64,000 nt of DNA, taken from positions 7,501 through 71,500 of the forward strand of contig JAXCGZ010007608.1 in assembly GCA_037179515.1 (NCBI GenBank), given 5' to 3'. The notes under the pieces were generated by a model. The model was not told the DNA's origin. It did not search any database and worked only from the letters and a program-made list of their open reading frames with translations. The position numbers and the translations under genes are program-made. The stretch is from Halocaridina rubra. Lineage: Eukaryota > Arthropoda > Malacostraca > Decapoda > Atyidae. This document shows, one piece after another, positions 1 through 11,200 of the stretch. Each line of letters opens with the position of its first letter. Within the stretch, counting starts at the first letter, position 1.

Positions 1-196
1 TTCCAGGGTTGCTATCAATGTCTCTGGCTAGAAGGAGTCTACGAGAAATGACTATCATAGAGGCATTTCTCGACATAGTAAAAATTATGTTATTGTGGGC
101 CATGTTGAGAGATAAGGTAATGACACCGTTGACCGAAGCTTCTCCCAGGTTCTTTCGTCCTTTTACTCACCCACCAGACGTCTAAATACACTGATG

Positions 197-400
197 ATCC
201 GGTTTTACGTTGCGAACTCCCTCTTCTATTAAGAACTAGGATGACATCTTCTTTCGAAGGACATTGGTTTTGACAACTGACAATTGCAATCATTACCTTG
301 AGTGAAATGCCCTTTCTAACCTTTGACCATGGCGGGTCTCAATCCAACAACCTGATGAATCAGTCGCATGCGTTACCAAAAGGCTACAACTGCTACTGAC
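197..400 (-). repeat. SINE family S1 copy, diverged
   Basis: A minus-oriented copy of a roughly 195-bp dispersed repeat found at least nine times here. The tail ending in GACGTAAAACC is at the left and the tRNA-like head at the right. Poorly conserved. Confidence 0.7.
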
Positions 401-592
401 GTCTAAACTACACTAATGTCAACCTCCATTATACGATATAAAAACAAAAGCAAGACAGCAGGAAATCCATCAATAACTAACCTTTTTCAGTCAAATATAA
501 ATTCTATGTCTTCAACTTCATTTACAAGTGTATGTATAGAACTAGAACCTGTCTTGCTCCAAGAAAATGCAACATTTTTTACATGTTTACAC

Positions 593-1026
593 TTACAGTT
601 CAAAAGAGTGTATTAGTACAATATGAGTATACAGTACATTGTACAGTATTAGTACAATACTGGCAAGGTAAAGAGTTCCAAGATACATACTCTCAATTTT
701 GTGTGGTTCATGCTGCTTGGAGTGATGTATTGGAGAGATGTTATTGAAACCGGGTGGTGGAGAGGTTGGAGGCCACATGGGTGCCCCGGAGCGCTGTGTG
801 GGAGCCGGGGGACCCGCTTGGCCAGTATGAGGACCCATACCAGATGGAACGCCACCTGTTGCTAAATTATAAGGTACAAGGTTGTTCCACATGGGAGCTT
901 CTGTTAACTGTTCCATAGCCTTCATCCAATGGGGAGGCGAATCGGACCTGGAATCTGTTAACTGACCTGAAGAAACAATTGCTGGATCTAAGACGGTCAG
1001 ATCGGTAGCACCGCCATTACTCCAAC
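593..1026 (-). CDS. CNOT4: CNOT4 last recognised exon
   Basis: Starts after tatctcacag and reads in the correct phase through the conserved block SRSDSPPHWMKAMEQLTE, then PTSPPPGFNN. The final roughly 35 residues to the TAA at 595-593 are hydrophobic and look like read-through rather than protein. The stop overlaps a good donor consensus (GTAAGT), so the true transcript may splice on to an exon left of the window. I saw no AATAAA on this strand in 1-592. Confidence 0.8.
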
Positions 1027-4000
1027 CTGTGAGATATAAACCATATACATAGCAACAACAAATGGTATTTTCAATGTCTTCGGTCTCAAAAAAGGAATGT
1101 TTGAAAAACTTTTTACAAATAATACAAGATTCATGAATCATATATGTCTGCTTGTAGCACTACTTACCTTTGTGGGAATTAGCCAGGGAATTCAGAGTTA
1201 ACTGATGCAAAAATGATTGTTGTTGTTGTTGCTGCTGTTGTTGCTGTTGTTGTTGGTGGTGATGGGCCATATTTATGAAGCTCGTGAGGGGGTTATTATG
1301 AGTGGCCGTATTGTTGGCCGCTCCCGAAGCCAGAGTATTTAAGGTGTTGACTGTGTTGAGGGTATTCATAGTACTAACTGAGCTAATAGACGGGAAAATA
1401 CTCCGCAGACCGTTTTCCAGGTCTTTCAAGAGGAACGCGTCACCTTTTGGCAGTCCCAAGCCAGGAGGACATTGTGAGGCACTGAGGGGAGTGTCCATAC
1501 TTAGGAGTGAGGCAGGGGGTAAAAGGTGAGGGGGAAGGCCACTGCCGCCCAAACCGCCGGGTAAACCACCATTGGCCAACCCATTAGAATTGGCACTTCC
1601 TATAATACTACCACTTAAACCCGGTGGCACCCCGAGGCCACCAGAACTGACCAAACCGTTGAGAGGTGGAGGTACTTGCGAAGCGGAACCCAAACCTTGA
1701 CTATTCATTGTAGGATTTCCTGATAAACCACTAAAGAATGGTGGAATCAATTTATTCGGCTCTGGCTGACTCTGTCTTGGCACACTGAATGAATTGAAAC
1801 TGTTAAGACCATTAAAACCGGGAGGTGGCAGTCTAGCTCTCGACTGTCCCCCTGGACTGGAATAATCTATGACTGACTTTAAGCCCGCTCTTAACTGTTC
1901 CTGATGGTGAAGTTGCTGCTGTTGGTGAAGCTGTTGTTTGTGAGTCTGATACTGCTGATGCCGGAGTTGCTGCTGTTTCTGCTCGATTTTTATGTCTTCT
2001 GCCAGCGCTTTATTGGTTTCTTCGAACGGATCGAACCCTAGATCGTCATCTATGTACGTTTTGTTAGACGGTTTCTCTTCCAAGTCGAAAATACAGTTCC
2101 AAGTACTATTTGAGCGATTCTCTTGGGCAAACATACTGTCCATATTAAATATTTCTGTTGGTTTGCTAGCCCAATCTGAAATATATATAAAAAATATAAA
2201 CAATTATCCATTATTAACTTGTATGCCCTAACTGGATATGCAATTCGTACAGAATTGCAGAATCCATCTGAAAAACTTGTTGAAATATAACCATACATAA
2301 TTTATATGCAAAATCATTATAGCAAGCTGAGGAATTCCTTAGGTAATTTTAAACTATAGTAGAGCATTTGAAAGCCATTAAACTCTGAAATATATACTGT
2401 ATTACCTGAATTATTTTGTGTATTAAGATGATTTTGTAAATTATCTGGCTGAGGCGAAGCAGAAGGAAGTGGAGGAGTAGATCTATGAAGCGGAAGAGAA
2501 GGACCCGACGTGAAGTAACTCTGACTATTGTCTGTGAAGAGAGAAGCAGCGGCAGAGCGCACAAACTGCTGCGAGTGAGGCAACGACGATGATGGTTCGG
2601 AGGAAGAAGACAGAGAGGATGGAGGGGTGGGCAGGGGTGAGGAATCATCTTGCGCACAGGCTAGAGGTGAAGTGGAAATGGGAGGGGGGGAGGATGAGAT
2701 AAGGGGGGCATCAAACGACGGTGGCGGCGTCGTGGACGCAGACGAAGAGCAACTTTCATGGGTCGACGATGGAGACGAGTTTGCCACAGGACTGACGCTG
2801 TGATTTATGATATCCACCCCTAAACCATTACTTGAGCTGCCGGTACTGCTACCATTACTGCTGGTGCTGCAATGACTTCCCATTGTGCAGGATCTCTCTC
2901 TCTCCTTCCCACCTCTGCAACAGACCAGCAAAACTTATTCAATACTCAAGTTTCTCATTTCTCATACACAGCAAATTAAATAAAGGTAAAAGACAGGTGA
3001 CAGGTTTAGAAAATTCCAATATTTACAAGATGAATCCTGCGCAGTTTAGATATGAAGCATATTATCAGACTTCTGTCAGTTGTCTTGTAGGAAGAAAAAA
3101 CCTCAGAGAGGATTACCAACTAATACCCCTCTATCCATCTGAAACACCTCTTGTGACCATCTGGAAATAGGTGCAATGTTCTTTGTCCTTCAAGGTGACA
3201 GACCTACGTTCTAGTCTACAGCGGTGCAGTAGGAAAGGCATCCAGCCTTAGTTTCCAAGCTTCAGTCCATCTTGGTCCAACCCCAAATGGGGGCTAATAG
3301 ACACTAAAAAATCTTTCTCCCTCAAAACAAAGAATGAAAATAATGACGATGAACAATTCGCAATTTCAAGTACCTTTTTATATTATTATTATTGTGTTCG
3401 TCACTGCATGAGCTGCTGCTTCGATCCGCCTTCGAATTATTTTTGCTCTTTTTATTTTCTTTAGTTGACGCGGCATTCAAGCTCGGCCACGCCTCGCCTG
3501 GTGAATCGCTAGTTATCGTTTCAGGCTGAGTTTTGGGAGCGTGGTTCTCTTTCCCTCCATCAGAGGTGGTTCGTTTATTAGAGGTTGAATTTCCGGTCGA
3601 GGCAGGCTGGGTCGTTGCAACAGTTATGCTGAACAGAGGAGAAAATATTAACGAGTCAATTTAGTTTCAAATAAATTTGAACTAAGAAATAAATAATTTT
3701 CACAAGCAGGAAAGAAATGAATATCAAATAATACACTTCTACACCACTACTCAATTTTCTAACATTGCAATTTCTGACCAAAACAAGTGCACCACCAATT
3801 CTCGTCGTAAGATCAGTCTTGAAGGATATGTCAGGTTATTACACGATATAACGTTTAAAGTTCAGAATCACAGATCAAAGAACTCTAAGCAGTTCAGGTA
3901 AAATATAATTATGAGACTGCATCGCACACAACTGTATATGCCACCAGCAGTACAAACACTCCCTGAGGGATCTGCGGGAAAGCCCCGGATCGGATTTGCC

Positions 4001-5164
4001 TTCCTTAGGGACTAGGAATTATTTGGCCAGGCAGCTCAGAGAACAACAAGAACTGTAGAAGTATTTACTCCGACATAATTGTCTAAACTTAGTATTAAAT
4101 GATATGGATCTCTCTTTCCATATGCTACTCAGTGCCCTTAGTGGCTTGACCCCTTCTCCTACTTTAAGGACTCTATCCATTTCCTGACAACCATCTGCAT
4201 ACCTGAAGTTAAATTTTCTTCACACGGTTCAATACCCTTCCAAAATCCTATACCAACCTCTGTTGTTTCATCCCTTAACTCACAACCACATATGACAACA
4301 CAACAACATACACTCCCTGAGAGCTCTGTGGGAGAGTCTGGGATCAGCAGGGACCTTCTATAGGAACCTGGGGATGCTCAGCCAGACAGCCAAGGGAACA
4401 TCAAAAACAACGACCTCCTCATAACGATATCCATTGCCATCATTATAGAATAATCGAAAATACAACTTCACAACTCACCTATTTTTTTCGGATGTTGGAT
4501 TACCTAGATACTGCTCTTGTAGTTTCTTTTCAAACTCTTGATGTTTCCCCTGTTGCATTTCTTCCTTGGTAAAACTAGCGGATTCATCTCCTGTAAGGAT
4601 CAATATGTATGTAAATGCCCCTATTCCCCCTTGTAAGGGGGGTGGACGAGCCAAGAAACAAAATTTCGCCCTGATCCACACATACCTCAACTACTCCTCT
4701 TAGCTCCTTGGGTTTAAGAGCTGCCTTTATCCCTGATCAATATAAAAATCCTAGTTTCGTGTGTTCCTATTAATCCCTTTTTAGGGAGTGGGCACAAACA
4801 GATTGAAGCCAGGGAAGTAAGGCTGGATGCCCTTCTCATTGCCCCCAAGGTAAACTTAATCACAGTTTTGTCAATTCTGAGGTGAGTATGCTACCAATTA
4901 TGTTGCTGTGGTTCCTCAAGGATCAATATATGAAACATTATATCTTTGTACTGAGAGTCACTTTCAATTACAAAGAAAGGAATATTTTCCAAGGCCAATG
5001 TCGGATCAATAAAAACGTGAGCCTTGTTTAATGTCTAACATGATGTATGTAACTTAACACACAGCTTTTTATATAACAGATGGACAAAATTTAAGTTTAT
5101 AATCAATGGACAAGGCTTTACTCTGTTCAGTATCGGCTCAGAAAACTTAACTAATCAAATTATA

Positions 5165-5261
<97 letters not shown>

Positions 5262-8200
5262 AAAAATATCACTGATTTTACCTAGTTCATGAAGGTACAT
5301 ACAATCCCCCTTGGGGCACTGCTGGTTTTTCATGAAATGGGAGCAATACTTGGTTGTCCCCAAAGACGCCTTTAGCGTTCGCCCATCGACGTGAATGTTG
5401 TTAACCGCTTGGATGGCTCTCAGCGCGTCTTCCGCCCGCTGGTACGTAACGTACGCTGATGCGCTGGGACCCTTGACACGAAGAAAATATCTACATTATC
5501 CCTCTCTTCTGACGGATATAAGAGACTGGAATGACTTGTGAAAAAATCTATACAGCATTATTTCTCTCTTCAAACACTTGTTCAGAATAGAGGCATGTAT
5601 GACTTATGTAAACAGTATTCCATAATTATACTCGGAATCAAAATTTTATAATGAAAAAGATGTGAAAATTTATCATGCCATAAAAACCTTCGTCCTGACC
5701 TTCTTTACTGTAAAATGCCATCCAAAATTAAAATTTAAGAATAAACTGTAAAATTTTACTCAGTTATGCTATGATATTATACGCAAAAATTTATTGCTTG
5801 GAAATACTGTTAAATTTGAAATGATGCATTATATATGAACCTAACAAAATCAGGCAAACAAAATATCAAAAAGGCAAAAATATTTTAAATTAAATATCAA
5901 TGTCTTACCTGCGACCCCGCGTAACTCGTACTATGGTTTATAACGACTTTATGGATTTTTCCAAATTTGCCAAAATAGTCTGGTTTCTTTAGAGTCTGAA
6001 ACAAAAGCAACAAAGGAATAATTAATAGGATTGTATACAAATGAAAGACCATTAACAATCTGAATAAATATAGGTAGTACTTATTAAGTAAGTGACCTTG
6101 AAATGTCACCTTCTCACAGTACGATACAAATATATTCATGTATTCTACTTTGAGAAATGATGTGATTGGCTTTACATCATGGACTCCTTTTTCTACTAAA
6201 GGGCTAGGGAGGTGCCATTTTGCAAATGACTTCGGTTATGTCAAGTGTGGTTATTACCCTTAGTGAATGCCGTTTTTACAACAGACCATGACTGGCCGTG
6301 AACCCTCAACCTGACGAATCAAAGTCACGTGCATTATCACTTCGCCATGGCGGCCACACAAAATTAAGAAGTATTTTGTATATTTTTCCCGTTGATTTTT
6401 ATTGGGCCTTTTTTTACTGTAATATCATGGGCTATTATATGTAAAAGATCAGCCTATGTCAAAGATTATAAGCCCAGAAGTGGCCACATGTTGAACAAAA
6501 GAGGGATAAAACTAAGGCTTAAACATACCCTACGCATATTCACACCTACTTTGTGATAATGAAAACATTTCTATATTAAGAAAAGGCTGCTCTCCCTAAC
6601 CCTTTTAGATGGCTCTTACAACAGGCACAGAATGTGGGTACGGTATTGTTTTTCTTACACACCTCTATACGGTATTAATACCAAAAAAAAAAAAAAAAAA
6701 AAAAGTGATGCTCAAGTAATATATAAATGGATTTTCGGATCAGATAAAGGTTAGCAACTCCAAGTACATTAAATAAACCCATAAATTGCTACATTAGGTT
6801 AGGTTAGGTTGATGCCTAGCTAAACTAATGTTACAATTAACGGGGTTATTGTACTGGGGGTAACAAATCTTTACCTGATCCATGATTTTTTTCAACTGAA
6901 ATTACATAATTAGGTTTAACTGTTAGGTTGGAGTATCTACGGCACAAACAGGTCTGCACTACATTACCAAAATCAACACCCACAAAACACTGGCCATAAT
7001 GACGAAAGGGGGTCGATTCTCAAATTGACATTCTCTGAATATATATGGAGACATTCCTATATGTGCTGTTTTCTACTCCTAGCATAGCTAACTCGTCTAC
7101 ACTTAATTTGATGCTTTCTGCACAACGCAGCTGTCTAAAAGAGCATCTTGCCATTATATGTAATGCAAAGAGAAGACCATGTGCGTAGGAGGGTTATAGA
7201 TATGGAGAGAAGGAGTGCAAGAGGTAGGATGAAGGTCCGGTGTAAAGATAATATAGCAAATAATATGCAGAATAAGGGGCTAAAGCAGTGATTCCCAACC
7301 TTTACACCTTGGAGGAACCCTTGTAATAATTTTTCATCTTTCAAGGAACCCCTATATATAGTATACTAAAATGGAAGAACTGGAAGAAAGTGTTTGGGGG
7401 CTGTGCGACAGGAGAATAGGGATTAAGTTGAGGGGTAAAGTGCATAAGACAGTTGTGAGACCTGCGATGATGTATGGAGCAGAGACATGGACAATAAAGA
7501 AGACACAAGAGAAAAAACTGGATGTGGCAGAGATGAGGATGTTGAGATGGATGTGTGGGGTGACAAGAAGCGATAAGATCAGAAAGGAGGTAATTAGAGG
7601 TACCTCAAAAGTTAGAGAAATATCAGATAAGATACAAGAAAGTAGACTAAGATGGTATGGTCATGTCGTTAGGAGGGATGAACAGTATGTTGGGAGGAGG
7701 GTGATGGAAATGGATATACAGGGTAGGAGAAGGAGAGGGAGACCAAAGCGTAGGTGGATGGATTGCATCAATGACGGCCTGAGGTCTAAAGGTTTGTTGG
7801 GTGATGAGGTACGGGACAGAAACAAATGGAGAAAACTGGCCAGAAACATCGACCCCACATAAAAGTGGGAAAAGATGTAGACGAAGAAGAAGAAGAAGAA
7901 GAAATCTACAATTACATCACATGAGAGTTCACACTACTAAGTCAATAACATTATGACTTACTGTAATTTTGTAATAGCACATAATTATTTTACGGTCTCA
8001 CGGAACCCCTAGTGATGGTATTTTTGTAAGTAAAGTCCTACAGCAATATAATTCATATGAAATCTACAATTACATCACATGAGAGTTCACACTAATAAGT
8101 CAATAATGTTATGACTTACTGTCATTTTTCAACAGCACATAATTATTTTACGGTCTCTCGCGGAACCCCTAGTGATGGTCAGCAGAACCTTGGTTGGGAA

Positions 8201-11200
8201 TCACTGGGCTAAAGAAACAGGTTACATGAAGACAGGAAAAGGTGGAAGAGGCTAGCCAGACACTGCACCCCATATAGAAATGGATTAAAGCTGAAGACAA
8301 AGATGATATGTATGACTTATTGTTTGAAAGACTCTGTTTACAGGACAAGCTGTTCAAATTAAAATACAAAGTATTTTAAGCTATACTGAGGCCACATTAA
8401 CAAAGTGATAATGCTCGAAACTTTGTTAGGTCAAGGGTTCATGGCCTGCCACGGTCTGAGGTTAGAAAGGAAATTACCTCGGGGTAATGATTACCCTTGC
8501 CAAATTCAAAGTTCTTCGCAAGAAGACACCCTCCCAGCCCTTAGTAGCAAAAATAGAGTCCGTGATGTAAAACATATCACATCAGTACTTTAAGCTAAGT
8601 AGCACACAAACCTCGGCATCTGCTAGCCGCGTAGACAGTCCTACGACAAACACGAGGTTTTTCTGCACGACCCGGACGTTAGCGAGGTGCTTCCGGTTTT
8701 CGTACACTTTTTGTTTCTTCTGAGCGTCTTTCTGGCGCTTTTCTTGTTTTATTCGCTGCAGCCTGAAGAAAAATTAGTTTTAAAAAGTGACATGGAGTAA
8801 AATACTAAGTGTAATACATGATCAGTACCTGACGTGGATAATTTTTTGCAAGTACTAAATAAGGAATGATGCTCATAAGTATCAAGACTCCTTCTGTAAC
8901 ATAATGCAGACCTCATTTTAAAACACACACTAAAGCACAGAACTGTATACAGTGTTCACCCCCTTATCGCGGTAGTTCGGTTCCGGGACCCGGCGCGAAC
9001 CAGGAAAACCGCGGAGTAGGATCAGCCTATATGTACATAGATATTTTAATTTAATTTTACGTTTACACTGTATAAACCCTCCCTGTACTATTAACAAACC
9101 ACCCTTTACTTCATAAAGAACAGCATGCAACGTAAATTTATATGAAAGTGATAGATAAAATTACGGTGAATGAAGTGGTAATTACATGACATACTCATTT
9201 ACAATTATTTTTAAGTTTACGTACTGTATAAACCCTCCCTGCACTGTTAAAAAAACATGAACTATCTCACGTATGTGAGAGCTACTGGAAATATAAATAT
9301 ATATGCTAGCTCACGTAGCTATCGGACACTACATATATCGCATGATGCAATACTGTGAGTTATACTGTATGTACGTATATCTAAATTTATGTTTTTTACT
9401 ATTTTTTACTATTTTATTGTTCTTAGGCTAGGAAATACTTGTTTTATCAATAAAATAATGAAAATTTTAATATTCACTGGGTCACGTAGGTGAGAGCCTT
9501 TGCGTTTTCCAAAACACTGATACCGGTATCGTATTTTACGTGGTGCAATACTGTTTACTATTTTATACTGTTTTATTATTCTTAGGTTAAGAAATACGTT
9601 TTTTTATCAATAAAATCATGAAACTACTGGAAATATAAATATATATGCCATCTCACGTAGCTATCGGACACTATTTCGCATGATGCCATACTGTGAGTTA
9701 TACTGTACGTACGTACGTATATCTAAATTTATGTATATGCTAGCTCACGTAGCTATCGGACACTACATATATCGCATGATGCAATACTGTGAGTTATACT
9801 GTACGTACGTATATCTAAATTTATGTTTTTACTACTTTTTACTGTTTTATTATTCTTAGGCTAGGAAATACTTGTTTTATCAATAAAATAATGAAAATTT
9901 TAATATTCACTAGGACACGTAGGTGAGAGCCTTTGCGTTTTCCTAAACACTGATACCGGTATCGTATTTTACGTGGTGCAATACTGTTTACTATTTTTTA
10001 CTGTTTTATTATTCTTAGGCTAAGAAATACGTTTTTTTTATCAATAAAATCATGAAACTACTGGAAATATAAATATATATGCTAGCTCACGTAGCTGCGA
10101 CCCCAATACATTGTACGCTATCGAACACTATTTCGCATGATGCAATACTGTGAGTTATACTGTACGTACGTATATCATTCAGTTATTATTACAATGTATA
10201 TTAATTTAAAATTCATTAACTTATTTGATGATTGTACAAAATCTATTGTATTTATTCATTGTAATTTGGACCAAATATTCCTTTTGTAAAGATTATACTT
10301 TTCAAAAGAGGTGGTCAATAAACGTATGTATCTATCTATCTATCTATCTATGTAAATTTATGTTTTTTACTATTTTTTACTGTTTTATTATTCGTAGGCT
10401 GGGAAATAAATTTTTTTATCAATTAGATAATGAAATATGTTTTTTTCAATAAAAAAATGAAAATACTGAATTTTTTTTTTTAATATTTTAATATTTTTGC
10501 ATATACCCATAAAATAAAATAATAATTTATCCAAAAAAAACGTGATACAGTGAGAACGCGAACCAAGAAACGCGAATAACCGGGGGAACACTGTATGTAT
10601 ACTAGAGTCTTATATGTTTTACAGTGTATATTTCTGCATTAGATGGAAAACTGAAATTGCACAGTACACATCTATTATACTGGCTGTGTATATCTACAGT
10701 ACTGGGGTCAGGTACAGATTAGCAACTCCAGAACATTAAATAATCATGTAAGTTGTAAGGTCAGGTTAGGTTAGATTGAGTAAATGCCCATCGTAATCTT
10801 ACCTCACAACTCATAGTTACTTAAAGTTTTGGGGGTCACTCATCTTTACCTGATCCCAGTACTGTCATCTGCATGAGTAACAAGGGGAATAAATACTCAA
10901 GAAAAAAAGAGAAAATGGGAACAAGGTAGCTTGCAAATATACAAAACAGAGAAAATTTTAAAAATCATCAACTTTTATAAATACACCAGACAGACTTACT
11001 CTTCTAACGACAGAGGCTTGAAATCTGCCGGATTCTCGGGGTACGCCTTGCGGCACGCTGGGCAGCGGCCGTTTTCATCCGTCCTTATCCGGTGCCAGCA
11101 AAACCGGCATATCTGGTATCCACACGTACACGGGAAAAAGTTCAAGTCGTCCATTTCGAACGGCTCCATGCAGAGCGGGCACTCCACCATATCCTCTCCG

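Larger units (their letters stand above)
7286..8206. mobile_element. Non-autonomous hAT-type DNA transposon
   Basis: Starts cagtgattcccaacc and ends ggttgggaatcactg, a 15-bp perfect terminal inverted repeat, flanked by an 8-bp direct repeat ggctaaag (7278-7285 and 8207-8214). The TIR type and 8-bp duplication fit the hAT superfamily. It encodes no transposase. It has an internal tandem duplication (about 7905-8055 and 8060-8180) and an inserted RTE fragment (7371-7905). Confidence 0.88.
7140..8300 (+). mobile_element. RTE-like LINE 3' fragment, split by an hAT element
   Basis: The left part (7140-7285) encodes REDHVRRRVIDMERRS and GRMKVRCKDNIANNMQNKG. The right part (8207-8300) continues with DRKRWKRLARHCTP in another frame. 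Together they match the C-terminal end of RTE-like LINEs (compare the nested copy at 7371). The 8-bp ggctaaag is duplicated on each side of the insertion, so the two parts were one element. Pseudogenised. Confidence 0.8.
8950..10593. mobile_element. Tigger/pogo-like DNA element with internal tandem repeats
   Basis: The left end is cagtgttcacccccttatcg; the right end, reverse-complemented, is cagtgttcccccggttattc. Both are flanked by TA (8948-8949 and 10594-10595). TA target sites and the CAGTG...TTATNCGCG end type fit the Tc1/mariner pogo group. The inside holds no transposase but repeats a module of about 340 bp (tcacgtagctatcgg at about 9312, 9654 and 9745, with a related site near 10087). 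It is in CNOT4 intron 1. Confidence 0.75.

Noticed and set aside
6800..6818. Interstitial telomere tract (ttaggttaggttagg)
   Set aside because: Only three units and inside a MITE; too short for a telomeric insertion.
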